A stretch of DNA of 64,000 bases from Xiphophorus maculatus. Lineage: Eukaryota; Chordata; Actinopteri; Cyprinodontiformes; Poeciliidae. Positions 1 to 10,502 of the stretch are shown here, piece by piece. The position numbers and the translations under genes were made by a program. Each line of letters starts with the position of its first letter. Within the stretch, counting starts at the first letter, position 1. The notes under the pieces are model-generated. The model had not been told where the DNA came from, did no database searches, and worked only from the letters and a program-made list of their open reading frames with translations. The stretch lies in NCBI RefSeq assembly GCF_002775205.1, contig NC_036450.1, positions 5,085,199 through 5,149,198 of the forward strand, in the 5' to 3' direction.

Positions 1-1430
1 TAACATAAATAACATGAACTGAATGTGGAGATTTTCACTGAAATAAATGGAAATCTGATTTGATAAAAAGTTTAAATAACTCCATGTTTAACTTTATGCA
101 TTATGTTATAGAAATATTTAGGATAATTTTCTACTGCGATGCTTTGCTCAGAACAAAAACATGCCTGTCCTTTCTGTTTGTCCTTAAATATACACTCAAA
201 AGAAAACCAAATTCAAATTACTTGATTTTTCATAAGTCTAATTTTGACCAAAGATGATGAAATCAAATGTTACTTTAATTGTTTATAACTTGGTTTTATT
301 TGGAATCAAAGAGGATGAAGATGAATTTGAAATTGTTTTGTTTTATTTTAAAGTGGGTGTATTAGAATCAGATGGGGGCAACTTTAAAATTTCACTTGTT
401 GATTATAATTTTACATGAGTTTTATTAATATCAAAGGAGATGAGATTATATAAAATTTTAATTATATTTTCACAAGAGGATGAATTACTATTACTTTAAC
501 TTTAAATTTTAACTTAGAATTAAAATAATAAATTATTCAAGCAGTTGGTGATAATGATTCTGGATCTGTTTGGTATTCCACTGGTGTTTCATTTCCAAAT
601 ACGATATTTCAAATTTCTCCTTTTTTTTAAGTTTCCTGAAAGATGACAAAACATCCAGATGACCGTCTCTCTGGCAGAGAGGATCCAACGTACATTTTCC
701 TACACAACACAGTGAAAGTAATAAAGGGATGAATATATGGAAGCTGGTAGGTTTTTCATATCTTGCAGGATAATGCTTTAATGAATGAATTAATATGTAA
801 TGTCTCAAAATGTATGGATCATTTTTCACCATAAAACCCTGCAGAAATTTCCTCTTGCATAATCAGTAAGGTGGAATAAAATTTGTTGTGTGATTAATAG
901 TAATTATTACATATTTTCTTATAATCAAAAGAGGAGAATTCTGGAGGGGAAATTATAAGTTAACATCTGCTGATCATATTATATTAAAATGCTTGTGAAC
1001 TCTCACCAAAAGAAACTGTTTGGGTTAAACACAAAGACTGAAGATGTTTTCCTGCAGCTGCTTGGGAACCAGACTGTCTCTCCATGTTTCCAGTTGATCT
1101 GAGACCAACTTTGAAAGTGAAAAGTTCTGTTATCAGCCATAAAATCAATACGTTGGTCCAAATTTTTTTATTGATGCATCCCTGTATCTGATATTTAGAC
1201 TAGATTGTTTCAAGTTGGAAAGAAGGAAAACTGCATTCCTGTATCATGTTTTAAATGTTGATGTTGAGGATGGAGTGTTTGGTCAGAGACATCAGAACGT
1301 GAGACGACGACACCAGCAGCCGGTCCTCCACCTCTTGGCTCTTGAACAAATTTGGTTAAACAAACCTGTATTTAAATAACCCAATGTTGTAGATTACATT
1401 TTTTCCATCTTAAATGCAAAATATGTATAT
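1..1430. other. AT-rich non-coding flank
   Basis: No supportable gene. The stretch is AT-rich with only short ORFs that show no family motif. It lies downstream of gene B (which is on the minus strand) and ends where the segmental duplication shared with about 51776 begins. Confidence 0.6.
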
Positions 1431-2241
1431 TTTTAAACTTTCTAACTTCTTTTCTGCAGTTCCAGGGTGAGTCTTTCTTCATGACTCTTTAAGGAATGAG
1501 AAGCTCAGCTCAATGTTTTTATCCAACCTTGTTATTAATCAGTGAAATAAGTTGGAGGAGAGACGTTTGGTTCCTGTTGCAGCTCAGTGTTAATCTGGTT
1601 AATCTGAGAGATGAGCTCCAGTCTAACACTGCAGTGAGGATTAAAACCGGCCAGACAAGGTGAGGGACGGAGGAGAGGTCACCATCAGGAAGTTTGAACC
1701 TCTGCAACAAACTGCATTTTAATCACAACCAGCTGCTGATTTTACTGGGTTTTGCTTTTTCCAGTTAAATTCTTTATTTTCCGGTTTGGGTTGAATCAGG
1801 TGTGGCCCACGTTGACGCTGTGGCGGGTCATATCCATGTTGGTTTATTCACTAAAAACAGGTTTACTTTATGTTATCAGATTTAAATGTAAAATATAGCA
1901 GAGATGCAGCGATCAGACCTTTTCTGTCCAGCACTGATCTCCAGTTTTCATTCTGCTCTGATCTTCCAGTTCCTGGGATTTTTCCTCCAAAGAGAAAAAT
2001 GTTCTGCAGGTTCTGAGTTTCAGGTAGAAGTTCTGAATGAAACAGAAAATATGAAGATTTTCCCACTTTAGGCTTCAAAGCATTGACCTCTGACCTTCAT
2101 GGGATGGGAATGTTTTACTTTAAATCAGGACTTTCTGAAAGGCAGAGTTGATGAAAAAATCTTTTTAATGCAAATATTTAAATTTGAACAGGAAAAGAAC
2201 AGAATGAGCAGCAAATGAACCAAATGCAGAAGAAAAATGTT

Positions 2242-2247
2242 TTTATT
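2242..2247 (-). terminator. Candidate poly(A) signal of gene B
   Basis: AATAAA on the minus strand, about 420 bases past the B30.2 stop codon. The same hexamer is at the equivalent place in the other two copies (31482-31487 and 52587-52592). Position and conservation fit a 3' end, but no transcript evidence is available. Confidence 0.45.
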
Positions 2248-2477
2248 TAAAGCACATGAAGAAAAACTGCAGCAAATTTACAAAAGGAAGATTTAATATT
2301 CAAATCTGACATGTTGAGAAAAATAGGAGCCGATAGAAACAGAAAATGATCAGTGATTGAGAAAAACTGATCAACATTTCAATGAAATCTGATGAATGAA
2401 AGGAAAAAATAAGAGAAACAACATCTTGATATTCAGTGTGAAGCTTTGACTGGAAACAGACAGGAAAACATGTGGAT

Positions 2478-2510
2478 CCTGGAATAATCCTGGAATAATC
2501 CTGGAATAAT
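2478..2510. repeat. 11-bp minisatellite, 3 units
   Basis: Three tandem units of CCTGGAATAAT in the presumed 3' UTR of gene B. The paralogous positions hold 5 units (31718-31772) and 3 units (52823-52855). Confidence 0.85.
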
Positions 2511-2669
2511 CCCAGCTTCCATATTTAAAGGCCTGGAAGAAGAAAAAGTTTCCAAGGACTCAATCAGAATTGTTTCACCAAGAAATAGATTGTAGAGACT
2601 GAACTATCTGTTCAACAGTGAGAGAGTTTCTCTGACAGGAGGAAAATCTTTAGACTCTTTAGACTCAAT

Positions 2670-3199
2670 TCAGCACAGAAACACTGAGGAACCAGAACTG
2701 GACCAGAACATAAATCCAGGAATCAGAGGTTCAGTGAATGTGGTGTTGAAGGTGTGGAGGAGGATCAGTGAGTCAGAGGAAACTCTGTAGAAGGACAGAA
2801 TGCCAGCAGGACAGTCCACATACACTGCTACTCTGTTAGAGACAGAGGAGGAGGAGAGACGAGGTTCTCTGTTATTGTGACAGACAGAGTAACCATAATC
2901 ATCAGAGCAGCTCAGCCTCCAGGAATGATCATTCCATCCAAACAAACAGTCTTCACTGTCTCCTTTCCTCCTGATTCTTCTGTAACTCACTGATATATCA
3001 ACATCTCCTCTCCACTCGACCTCCCAGTAACAGCGACCAGTCAGACCAGTTCTACACAGCAGCTGAGGCCAGTGATCAAATCTGTCTGGATGATCAGGAT
3101 ATGACTGAAACTCCTTCACAAATGTCACCTTCCTGTTGTCTTCAGACAGTTTGAGTTTTCTGCTCACTGTGTTTGTGTCGATGGTGAGTTGACAGGAAT
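2670..3199 (-). CDS. B30.2 (PRY-SPRY) terminal exon of NLR gene B
   Basis: Last coding exon of a fish NLR-C-type receptor. It starts after a pyrimidine-rich acceptor (TTCTCTCCATCAG) and runs to a stop codon. About 176 residues match the B30.2 fold. PRY part: LTIDTNTVSRKLKLSEDNRK and YPDHPDRFDHWPQLLCR. SPRY part: CYWEVEWRG (WEVE motif), ISVSYRRIRRKG, FGWNDHSW, then VAVYVDCPAGILSFY (the LDYEAG-type motif) and LIPGF. In this family the domain is a ligand-recognition surface. Two paralogues (31932, 53015) differ mainly in the presumed loops. The exon needs a preceding splice phase of 1, whereas the nearest visible LRR exon (5588-5761) ends in phase 2, so an unseen linking exon is likely if the two are joined. 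Domain identity is certain; membership of gene B rests on order and strand. Confidence 0.9.
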
Positions 3200-5587
3200 C
3201 TGATGGAGAGAACAAACACAATCCAGCTGCAGTTATTGATCATTTATTGACACGTTGATGATGACTCCTGAATGAGTGATGTGACAGTTTGAAGATGGTT
3301 GAATGTGAGCTGCTTTGTTGTCATGAATCAGATGAAAAACACACTTACACTTCCTCAGACCTGGTGTCAAGAATGGGACTCCAGCAGGCTCCACCCTGAA
3401 AGGAGGAGGGGGGTCAGACCATCAGTCTCTTTCAGCAGCAGACATGGACATTACATGACTCTCAGACACACATTGTCCTCCACTGAGACAGGAACAGTCC
3501 AACATTTGGATTGCAAACTGCAGTGGATGTAGGAAGGACAGTTGGTGCTGCTGCAGCACAACTCATTTCTCCAAACACAGGAAAAGCTCCAACAGAGAGG
3601 AGAAAGGAAATCCCTCAGTAACAACCTGAAGAAACTCACTGAAGCCTAAAAGGACATCAGGAAACTAAGGAAACATTTCTGGAAGCTCAACCTGATTTAA
3701 TAATCAGCATTAAAATACAATCAATCTAAACTCTGACACAACACCTGGATACCTGTTCCATCCACACTCCCACACACAGATGAAGGAACGAAACACTAAA
3801 CAGCCCTGCTGCTGAAAACCTGCTGTGGCCTCACTGTAATATCCAGAAATACAAACATTAAAAAGGAGAAGCTGCATCACATTCAACAAAGAGCTCAACA
3901 AGAATCAAAGATTTGATCTCTGAGCTCAGACTCACAAACCAGGGAGAGGCTTCCATCATCACACACCTCTGACAAACACCTCCAACCTTTCAGCACTTCC
4001 TCTACCAACCAACACCACCAGGTGGTGCTGCTGCACACATTTACAATGAGGCCAAGAAGAAGAAGCAGCATCCTGAATCCAGCAGCTGCAGTAATGACTT
4101 GTGAAAGTGTCCAAGGAGCATCTGGAACCAGAACCAGCAGATCCAACAGTCCAGAGAGTCTTTGTTTGCATCTTTCCTCTCAGATTTCCAAGCTGCTCTG
4201 AGAGGGAAATGACATCATCACTTTACTGATGATGTCACGCTCTGATGTCACTGATCAGGAGCTGCTGGACTTGTACATTTCCAGCATGGAGGACAGAGAA
4301 GATCTCAGCTCTGATGAGGAGCTGGCCTGCCTTCAAACTGATTCAGGGTCAAAGAAATATTTCCAGATGAAGTCAGACTAAAATGTTGGATTGTCCTGCT
4401 GTTGCAATCAGAGGCCAAGAAGAAGCTTCAAGTTCTTCTCCTGTTCAGCTCTACGTTCCTGTCAGAGACTTCAGCTCCTCATGAGGAGAACAACTAAAGC
4501 CTGGAACAGACTGACACTAACATCCTGACATCTCATCCCTGAACAAAGCTTTGCAGCATCAAGGTGACTCTTAGCGCCATATATGGACAGATTTCCTCTA
4601 AAGGGGGCGGAGCCTGGATTGGAGGAACCAGCAGCAGCTTCCAGGAACAAACCTTGGGAACCTCTGGAGGAGAACATGGAGATGAGATTCCTGCTTTAAT
4701 CAGTGGATTCATTGATAGAAAACATGACGACTGAAATATCTGAGAGCTGCAGCTCCATTTTCTACAGATCTGCTGGAACATCAGATAGAAATGAAGAATT
4801 TCATCATTTCACCTCAAATCTGTTCATCTTCCACAGAAACAACTGAATTATTGACCTGAACTGGTTCTAAAGGTCTGGATGGTAAAAACATCCATTGTTT
4901 TTATGTCTCATTATTTTCCAGAAAGAGTTGAAATGTTTCAGAAGCTTTTATCCAGCAGCTCAGTAAAGATCTCTCCTCTTTCCAACCTGATTTAGTCCAT
5001 GAAGCAGAACATCTCTGCTGCTGCAGCAACAGGAGGAAACTTCTCCAGCTCTCAACTTCTACACTCTGACTGCTTGGAAACAGATCAGGGAGGAACAGCC
5101 TTTTCTCCAGGCTGCCTCCTCCTGACTCTAGCTCCACCTACTGGCTGTTCACCAGAGGTGGAGAAAGAACTCAAACAATGTACTGAAGTAAAAGTACAAA
5201 TAAACAGACAAAAATGTTCTCTAGTAAAAGAACCACATTAACATTTTTACTTGAGTAAAAGTAAGAAAGCATGAAAAAGCCTTTCTGCCATCAGTAGATC
5301 ATCATGGAAATCTAACTGAACTTCTTTTATTAATTTAGTCAGAGTCCCTATTAAACTATTAAACCCATCCCACTCTTTAATTTTCCTTGTGAGCCGTTCT
5401 TAGTCTGGAGAATATTCCAGAAAACTGGGTAATGATCTCTGCCTCCAGATGAGGCGTCTAAATATTTAATTATCAAATTAAACATTCAGCTTCAAACTAA
5501 ATGTTTCCCAGCAGACTGACTAAAGACATTTCTCCCTCTTCCTCCTCTATCAGACCTTCTCTGCTCCTGCAGCAGGTTCCTCCATAC
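3200..5587. repeat. Intron/segmental duplication copy 1 between LRR b and B30.2
   Basis: Non-coding DNA shared almost base for base with 32462-34811. Its first part (to about 4254) is also shared with 53548-54603. About 4390-5150 recurs inverted at 45003-45775. At 5150-5275 the copies differ: copy 1 has a short piece with paired AGTAAAAGTA motifs that looks like a dispersed fish repeat, whereas copy 2 has different sequence (34338-34510) shared with copy 3. ORFs in this stretch repeat between copies but show no recognisable domain. Confidence 0.75.
4229..4381 (+). other. Small acidic ORF, 50 codons, kept in copy 2
   Basis: ATG ATG followed by 48 sense codons and TAA, encoding an acidic peptide with the stretch DQELLDLYISSMEDREDLSS. 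The same reading frame is present near 33491-33643 in copy 2; copy 3 loses it because its sequence diverges after 54603. I do not recognise the peptide. Conservation between copies is uninformative because the surrounding DNA is equally conserved. It is opposite in strand to the NLR genes. It could be a fossil of a mobile element or chance. Confidence 0.2.
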
Positions 5588-5761
5588 CTGAGAGCTTCCA
5601 GTCTCCAGTGTGGATCCTTCAGTCCAGCCGACAGCAGCTTCACTCCTGAGTCTCCTGGATGATTGTAGCTCAGGTCCAACTCTTTCAGATGGGAGGGGTT
5701 GGAGGTCAGAGCTGAGGCCAGAGAAGCACAGCCTTCCTCTGAGACCAAACAGCCTGATAAG
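5588..5761 (-). CDS. LRR exon type b of NLR gene B
   Basis: One 174-nt exon holding about two ribonuclease-inhibitor-type leucine-rich repeats, bounded by acceptor CTGCAG and donor CAG|GTATGG. Translation includes LSGCLVSEEGCASLASAL, then HLKELDLSYNHPGDSG and [19 protein letters not shown]. Entry phase (1 nt completing a codon) and exit phase (2 nt) equal those of the a-type exon, so a and b exons can be chained in any number. Almost identical b exons are at 34812, 56083 and 59672. If the donor is ignored, the frame reads through to a stop about 90 nt later with a glutamate-rich tail, giving a possible alternative end without B30.2. Confidence 0.88.
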
Positions 5762-6737
5762 CTGCAGACACACAATTCATCACATGATGAGAACATTGAG
5801 GTAGAACCCAAGGTCTGAACTGATCATTTTTAAAAGAAGAAGAAAGTAAATAAATTAACCTGTCAATAAGATGAAATAGTAATAACACTCTAATTCCATT
5901 ACATGACTACTAACAATCAACATTTGTCACTTATAGAACAGATCAGAATAGAAACATTCTTCATTTTTCCACAGCAGGGAGTTCAGGTTTACCAGCAACA
6001 AGTTTAAGGTAAATGGAAGAATAAAACATTGAAGATAAAAATAAAAAATAATAGGAGGCTGTAGAGTAAGGACCCATTTACAATAGAGGAATAATAATGT
6101 TGTACTTTTAATAAAAACATCATAATCAGTTTGAAAAAATGCGCAGCTGAGTAGAGCAATTTATAATCATATGTAAAAGTTTTTTGGGAGCAGTTCTGGT
6201 TAGAAAGTCTAACAACTCCTGGGAGGAAGGATCTGCAATAATGCTCTTTTTTTCTTACAAAGCTGGATTGCAAGAGTCTTTGTTGCTCTGATCGTTTCAC
6301 TGGCCTGGTGGAGCAGATTTATTTCTATAGATAGGTTTATAGTTGATGCATTTAAAACCAGGAGAGTGGACCAATCACACAGCTGGTGCCTCTACATGTT
6401 GCCTCGTGCTGCCACTGCTTGGTCTCTGAAGCCTGGATCACCTGCACCTCTTTTCACTCAAACTGGACACAGGCTGACCTGTATGGACATGGGCGTAAAT
6501 CCCAGGTGGGTCGGGGGGTCCGGACCCCCGCAATCTTGGAATTGTCCCTCCAAATAAATCATGAAAGAAACCTTTGTATTTAAACAAGATCAATATAAAA
6601 ATGCAATAGAAACAGAAAACAAAGTAAATCTGCCATTCATCTAAGAAAAGAATAAAAATTAATTTTAAGTTTCCCCCCACCATTCTTAGAACAATGGCTC
6701 AGTCCAAAGTGTAGGAGGAGCAACAGCAGCTGAACGG
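5762..6737. repeat. Intron module between LRR b and LRR a, copy 1 (left part)
   Basis: Shared with 34986-35963 and 59846-60832. It contains no exon. It includes a piece beginning ATGGGCGTAAATCCC with runs of G and C that looks like the end of an old dispersed element, present in all three copies. The module continues at 10503 after a 3.77-kb insertion. Confidence 0.75.
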
Positions 6738-8179
6738 TGTTATAGATTAACTGGTTGTAACTTATGTGCACCACATATGTTTCTAAATTGTAGGTGGCTG
6801 TGTTGACGCCTGTTGAAAAATGCTACTTGTGTGACAAAAATGTTTGCAAAACTTAACTATAAATTCCATTTGAAGCAAATATGTTTAGTCTTGCATGTTA
6901 AAAATATGTTTCAAAACAAGTTTCAACAGAGCAGCTTTCAGTGCACTTCGAAATCACTGCATTTGAGCAAAACCAGATCAATGAGTAACACAAAAATCCC
7001 ATTCACATTCAGGTTCACCAGAATAAATTAATTTCACCTCATGAACAGCCACAATGTAAACCTAACTGGTTTACATTTTATCCACTAAACTATATCGGCC
7101 GACGGAAGAGCAATTATCCTACCTCTTGTGATCTAACGAATTCCTCGCAATTTAAGAGGCAAACCTGGATTCACTGGTGACACTTTCAGAATCTCAGTTT
7201 GAGTGAAAATTTTAACCCGTTTCTGATGTAAAAGTATATAAGACAATTGTTTTCCAGCGTTGTCTCTTATGGTTGAATATTAGGGTCACTTGATGAAAAG
7301 AATAAAGATGTTTAGTTAAATTATGAGAAAAAATATCAACAATAAAGAAGAAATGACACTGCTACATAGATCTGCCATGTCTTCTGTAAATGAACTAGGA
7401 AATAAACTATAACATGTTACAAAAACAGTGTTTAAAAAGATTTCGCTATTCTTTCTGTGGAATTGAAATTTCTGTGAAATATCATACAATATGAGGGAGA
7501 TGTGAAAAACAACATAGCCAGTCGATCCTTTTAAACGTTTTACATTTAATCTCAGGGCTCTTCAACATTTATGTCAGTTTTCAGGGATTAATCTTTGTTT
7601 TGAGATTTGTTTATGGCATCTGGAGAGATATTTCGATCTTTCTTTGAGTTTCAATCTCTGAAGCAACACAGAAATCAGGACAAGTTCTGCGTAATTTACA
7701 TATTTTGGTAGTTTTGCAAATTAATTTAAAAAAAAACATCAACATACCAAATTAGACCAATAAAAGTCTTTCTATTTAGTTATTCCTGATATCTTAATGG
7801 TTGTCTTATGGAATCGGATAGTATTTTTGCAAAGATTTGTAGTTCTTTAAGTTTATCACATTGTTTATGTAGCCCAGTGTTAAACCGAGGTTAATGTAAT
7901 GACTATGTTGAGGTTAATAGAAATTTTATATAAGTGAAGACAAGACTCAAATATAGTAAAAGTAAACGTTTACTTACTAATGCATAACACTGGTGATAAC
8001 TATGGATTTCATATTCTTGTCTCTGAAAGAAATACACCAGTATTTTCCTTTATTTTAATATTTAAATAATATAAAAGATAAAGGGAGCTATTAAGTAATT
8101 TGCTTACTTAGTAATTAAAACGGTATTATTTGTAAATCAACTAAGAGCATTATTTTATGTAAATATTGCAGTAGAGAGT

Positions 8180-9239
8180 ATGGACCTTACCAGAAGGGCA
8201 GCTTTTTATTGGCTGATGCCCATTCTACGTAGTAGCGCGGCTACCACGTGCGTGGCCATCTCACAAACACACTTAGCTTCCCGTTAGCTAAGTACAGCAT
8301 AAAGGCAGAACTGATACAACTTCTACACCTTGAAGCCTGTCTGCTACACAGTCTTACGTTAGCTAAACAGATCAATATGCAATGTGTCTGTATCTGACAT
8401 ACACTAAAGATTTTATTTTAGCAGAAAAGGCTTTGGACTAAACTGTTACTCGTGTTAGCCACGCTAGCACCAAGTACAGCTAGTCAATCAACCATCTGTG
8501 TTCAGGGAAGCGCTGATTCATAATCGAGAAATAAATATCAAGCCTGGAAACTTGATATCGTAACGGACTGAATGTTATGTTTTTAACGTAATCTTTGCTC
8601 GGCGGTTGCCACGGTAACATTTATGCTTAAACTACACAGAGAGAGAGAGAGTAAAAAGGTAGGAGTGGTTTTGAGTTGATCACCTGTTCGGGTTATTTTA
8701 CCTTTGTTTACCTTTGCTGTGGCGCATTACAGCCGCTGTACTTTCTAAACGTTGGACTAATTACCTCATTCGTTTGTGAGTTTACGTCATTCACAACAAA
8801 CATCAAATAGAACAAACATATATCATAAAATTTTAACAAATGGCTTCTACCGCGATAATTATGTGAAATTAAATTAATTATATCCCAACTTCAGAAGATT
8901 TGCCTTTACCTTTACAGAGCTCTTTGGTTCCTCCTATCAGTCTGTAGCTTCTCATATTGACGTCATCAAACCAAATGTCAGATCTACCATAACTGACTGA
9001 CACCTGCTGGCCTCAGGTTTGCAACCAGCTTGTGACTGAGAAACCAGTAACCTCCTCCCAGATGATGACATGAACTTGTTAGTTCCTCTGTCCATTTAGT
9101 AGCTGATATATTGTGAAAATCCGGTAGAAATGACGCACTAATCGAGTCATGTTTACATAGAAACAAGGCGCCGCGAGGCTTTGCTTGTGAGACTTGCGGT
9201 CACGTGGGTCGGTTGTGGGCGGAGCTTGGTAAGGTCCAT
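8180..9239. repeat. 13-bp inverted repeat pair about 1.06 kb apart
   Basis: ATGGACCTTACCA at 8180-8192 recurs inverted at 9227-9239. The interval is richer in CpG and contains several CACGTG-like and TTGGCTGA-like motifs, unlike the AT-rich surroundings. It could be a nested short TIR element, but no convincing target duplication is visible. Confidence 0.3.
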
Positions 9240-9696
9240 TGGTGTGATGTAAGATGCACTGTGTATTTTATTTGGATTTGCCATTTGATTGGTCACTGAG
9301 ACAGTCCGTCTTTGGCGTGACTTGTGATTGGTTGAGAGAGGAGGAGAAGGGAGAGGAAGGACAGGAGAGCCGTGATGGTGGAGAACAGAGGGTGAGACGA
9401 GCGGACAGGAAGTGAAGAAAACACATTCAAGGGAGATGAAAACTGGACAAAAGCACGGGAGAGGACGAAATTCATGAGAAGTTAGAAGAGTTTGGTCGCC
9501 GCGAGAGGGACGGGACCAGAGGAGATAGACAGAAGTAGTCCTGACGAGTTTTGAGCTAAGCTAAGTGAGCTAACCGCTTCAGCACCACGTGTGTTCAGCT
9601 GCGTTCATCGGAAGTCGAGGACAAGTGAATTGCGACGCTGTCAATGTTTTCCTATGGGATTTCAACTCATTGTTTTTCTAACAGGCCTGCAACATT

Positions 9697-9979
9697 CTAC
9701 AGATATAAGTTATTTAATTAATTATCTTAAGAAAACAAAATTGATAGAAAAGATTTAAGTGTTGTTATTTTATTATTATTATTATTATTATTTTTATTTT
9801 TTTATTTATTTTTTTTATTGTTTTGTTTGTTTTGTTTTGTTTTGAGGGGGGTATATATAGTTAGCGTTCCGATCCACACTCCATTCCAGTAGATGGCGGT
9901 AATGCACATCTAAAAGTTGCTTGCCAACCGCCATAAAAAAGGAAAAGAAGAAGAAGAAGAAGAGCAGGCCTGCAACATT
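9697..9979 (+). mobile_element. Short retroposon with 15-bp target duplication
   Basis: Direct repeats CAGGCCTGCAACATT at 9682-9696 and 9965-9979 bracket an insert (9697-9964) that ends in a (GAA)n-rich tail and contains GATGGCGGTAATGCAC and CAACCGCCATAAAA motifs, which I associate with a common fish dispersed repeat. The long target duplication and simple-sequence tail are typical of LINE-driven retroposition. The right-hand direct repeat is included in the interval given. Confidence 0.6.
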
Positions 9980-10502
9980 TCTCTCCTGGAGGTCGTGAGT
10001 AACGAACTGACTGGGTTACATTTTGTTTAGAACTGTATATTGATATAATTGGACATTTCTTGTTCTGTCCTGGTTCTGTGGAAAAAAAGTGTGGCCATTA
10101 ATTTTTTATTGATCCTGCCTTATGTAAACAGGTTTATGTTTGTTTAGATCTTATTGAAGGGTCTTTCAACTACAATGTTACGGTGGTGACTAAATAATAG
10201 GTTTTCTGTCATTTTAGTTTAATAAAGTTAGGCTAAATCATTTTGCCTAAAATTTCAATATTTCTCTGGGTTGTATTTGTCATAAGGTAGGTCATTGGTG
10301 CCGCACACTGATTGGGGTACCGGACTGATGTCGAACCCAAGCCCCTCCATTTTAGTTTTCTAAATGGAGGAATATAATGGAAAAAGGTGCTACATTAATT
10401 TCCTGGTTCGGTAAAGGGGATCTAAAAAGCCACGCCCATAGAAACATCTGTCTCTTCCAGATGCCGCCACCAGTTAGTTTAGCCACTAGTTAATCGATAA
10501 CA

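Larger units (their letters stand above)
1431..2669. repeat. Segmental duplication copy 1: 3' flank of B30.2
   Basis: Nearly identical to 51776-53014 (3' flank of gene A). From about 2182 onward it also matches 31423-31931 (3' flank of gene C). Only scattered single-base differences are visible against copy 3. It carries the presumed 3' UTR of gene B, a poly(A) signal and an 11-bp minisatellite. Short ORFs here are conserved only because the DNA is duplicated; none looks like a protein family. Confidence 0.8.
6738..10502. mobile_element. 3.77-kb terminal-inverted-repeat element (non-autonomous)
   Basis: The two paralogous modules run uninterrupted across this site (copy 2 near 35963, copy 3 near 60832), so this is an insertion. 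It starts TGTTATAGATTAACTGG and ends in an inverted version, whose reverse complement is TGTTATCGATTAACTAG (about 16 of 20 terminal bases match). The flanking tetranucleotides are ACGG (6734-6737) and ACAG (10503-10506), consistent with a 4-bp target duplication with one change. No transposase is recognisable, so it is non-autonomous or decayed. TGTNR ends with a 4-bp duplication recall Ginger-type elements, but this is only a suggestion. It carries a nested retroposon (9697-9979). Confidence 0.7.

Noticed and set aside
1863-2078. Minus-strand ORF also present at 52208-52423
   Set aside because: It lies in the duplicated 3' flank beyond the NLR stop codon and poly(A) signal region; conservation equals that of surrounding DNA.
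3710-4171. Repeated small ORFs on the minus strand (also at 32972-33433 and 54045-54518)
   Set aside because: They are conserved to the same degree as the surrounding non-coding duplication and have no family features; lengths are cut by stops differently between copies.
4471-4781. ORFs beginning MFSSRGSQGLF and MFQQICRKW, also inverted at 45377-45687
   Set aside because: These are duplicated intron DNA; high copy similarity without domain evidence is not proof of coding.
5610-5804. Plus-strand ORF opposite LRR b (also at 34834, 56105, 59694)
   Set aside because: It is the antisense shadow of the LRR exon; it recurs only because the exon is duplicated, and has no domain.
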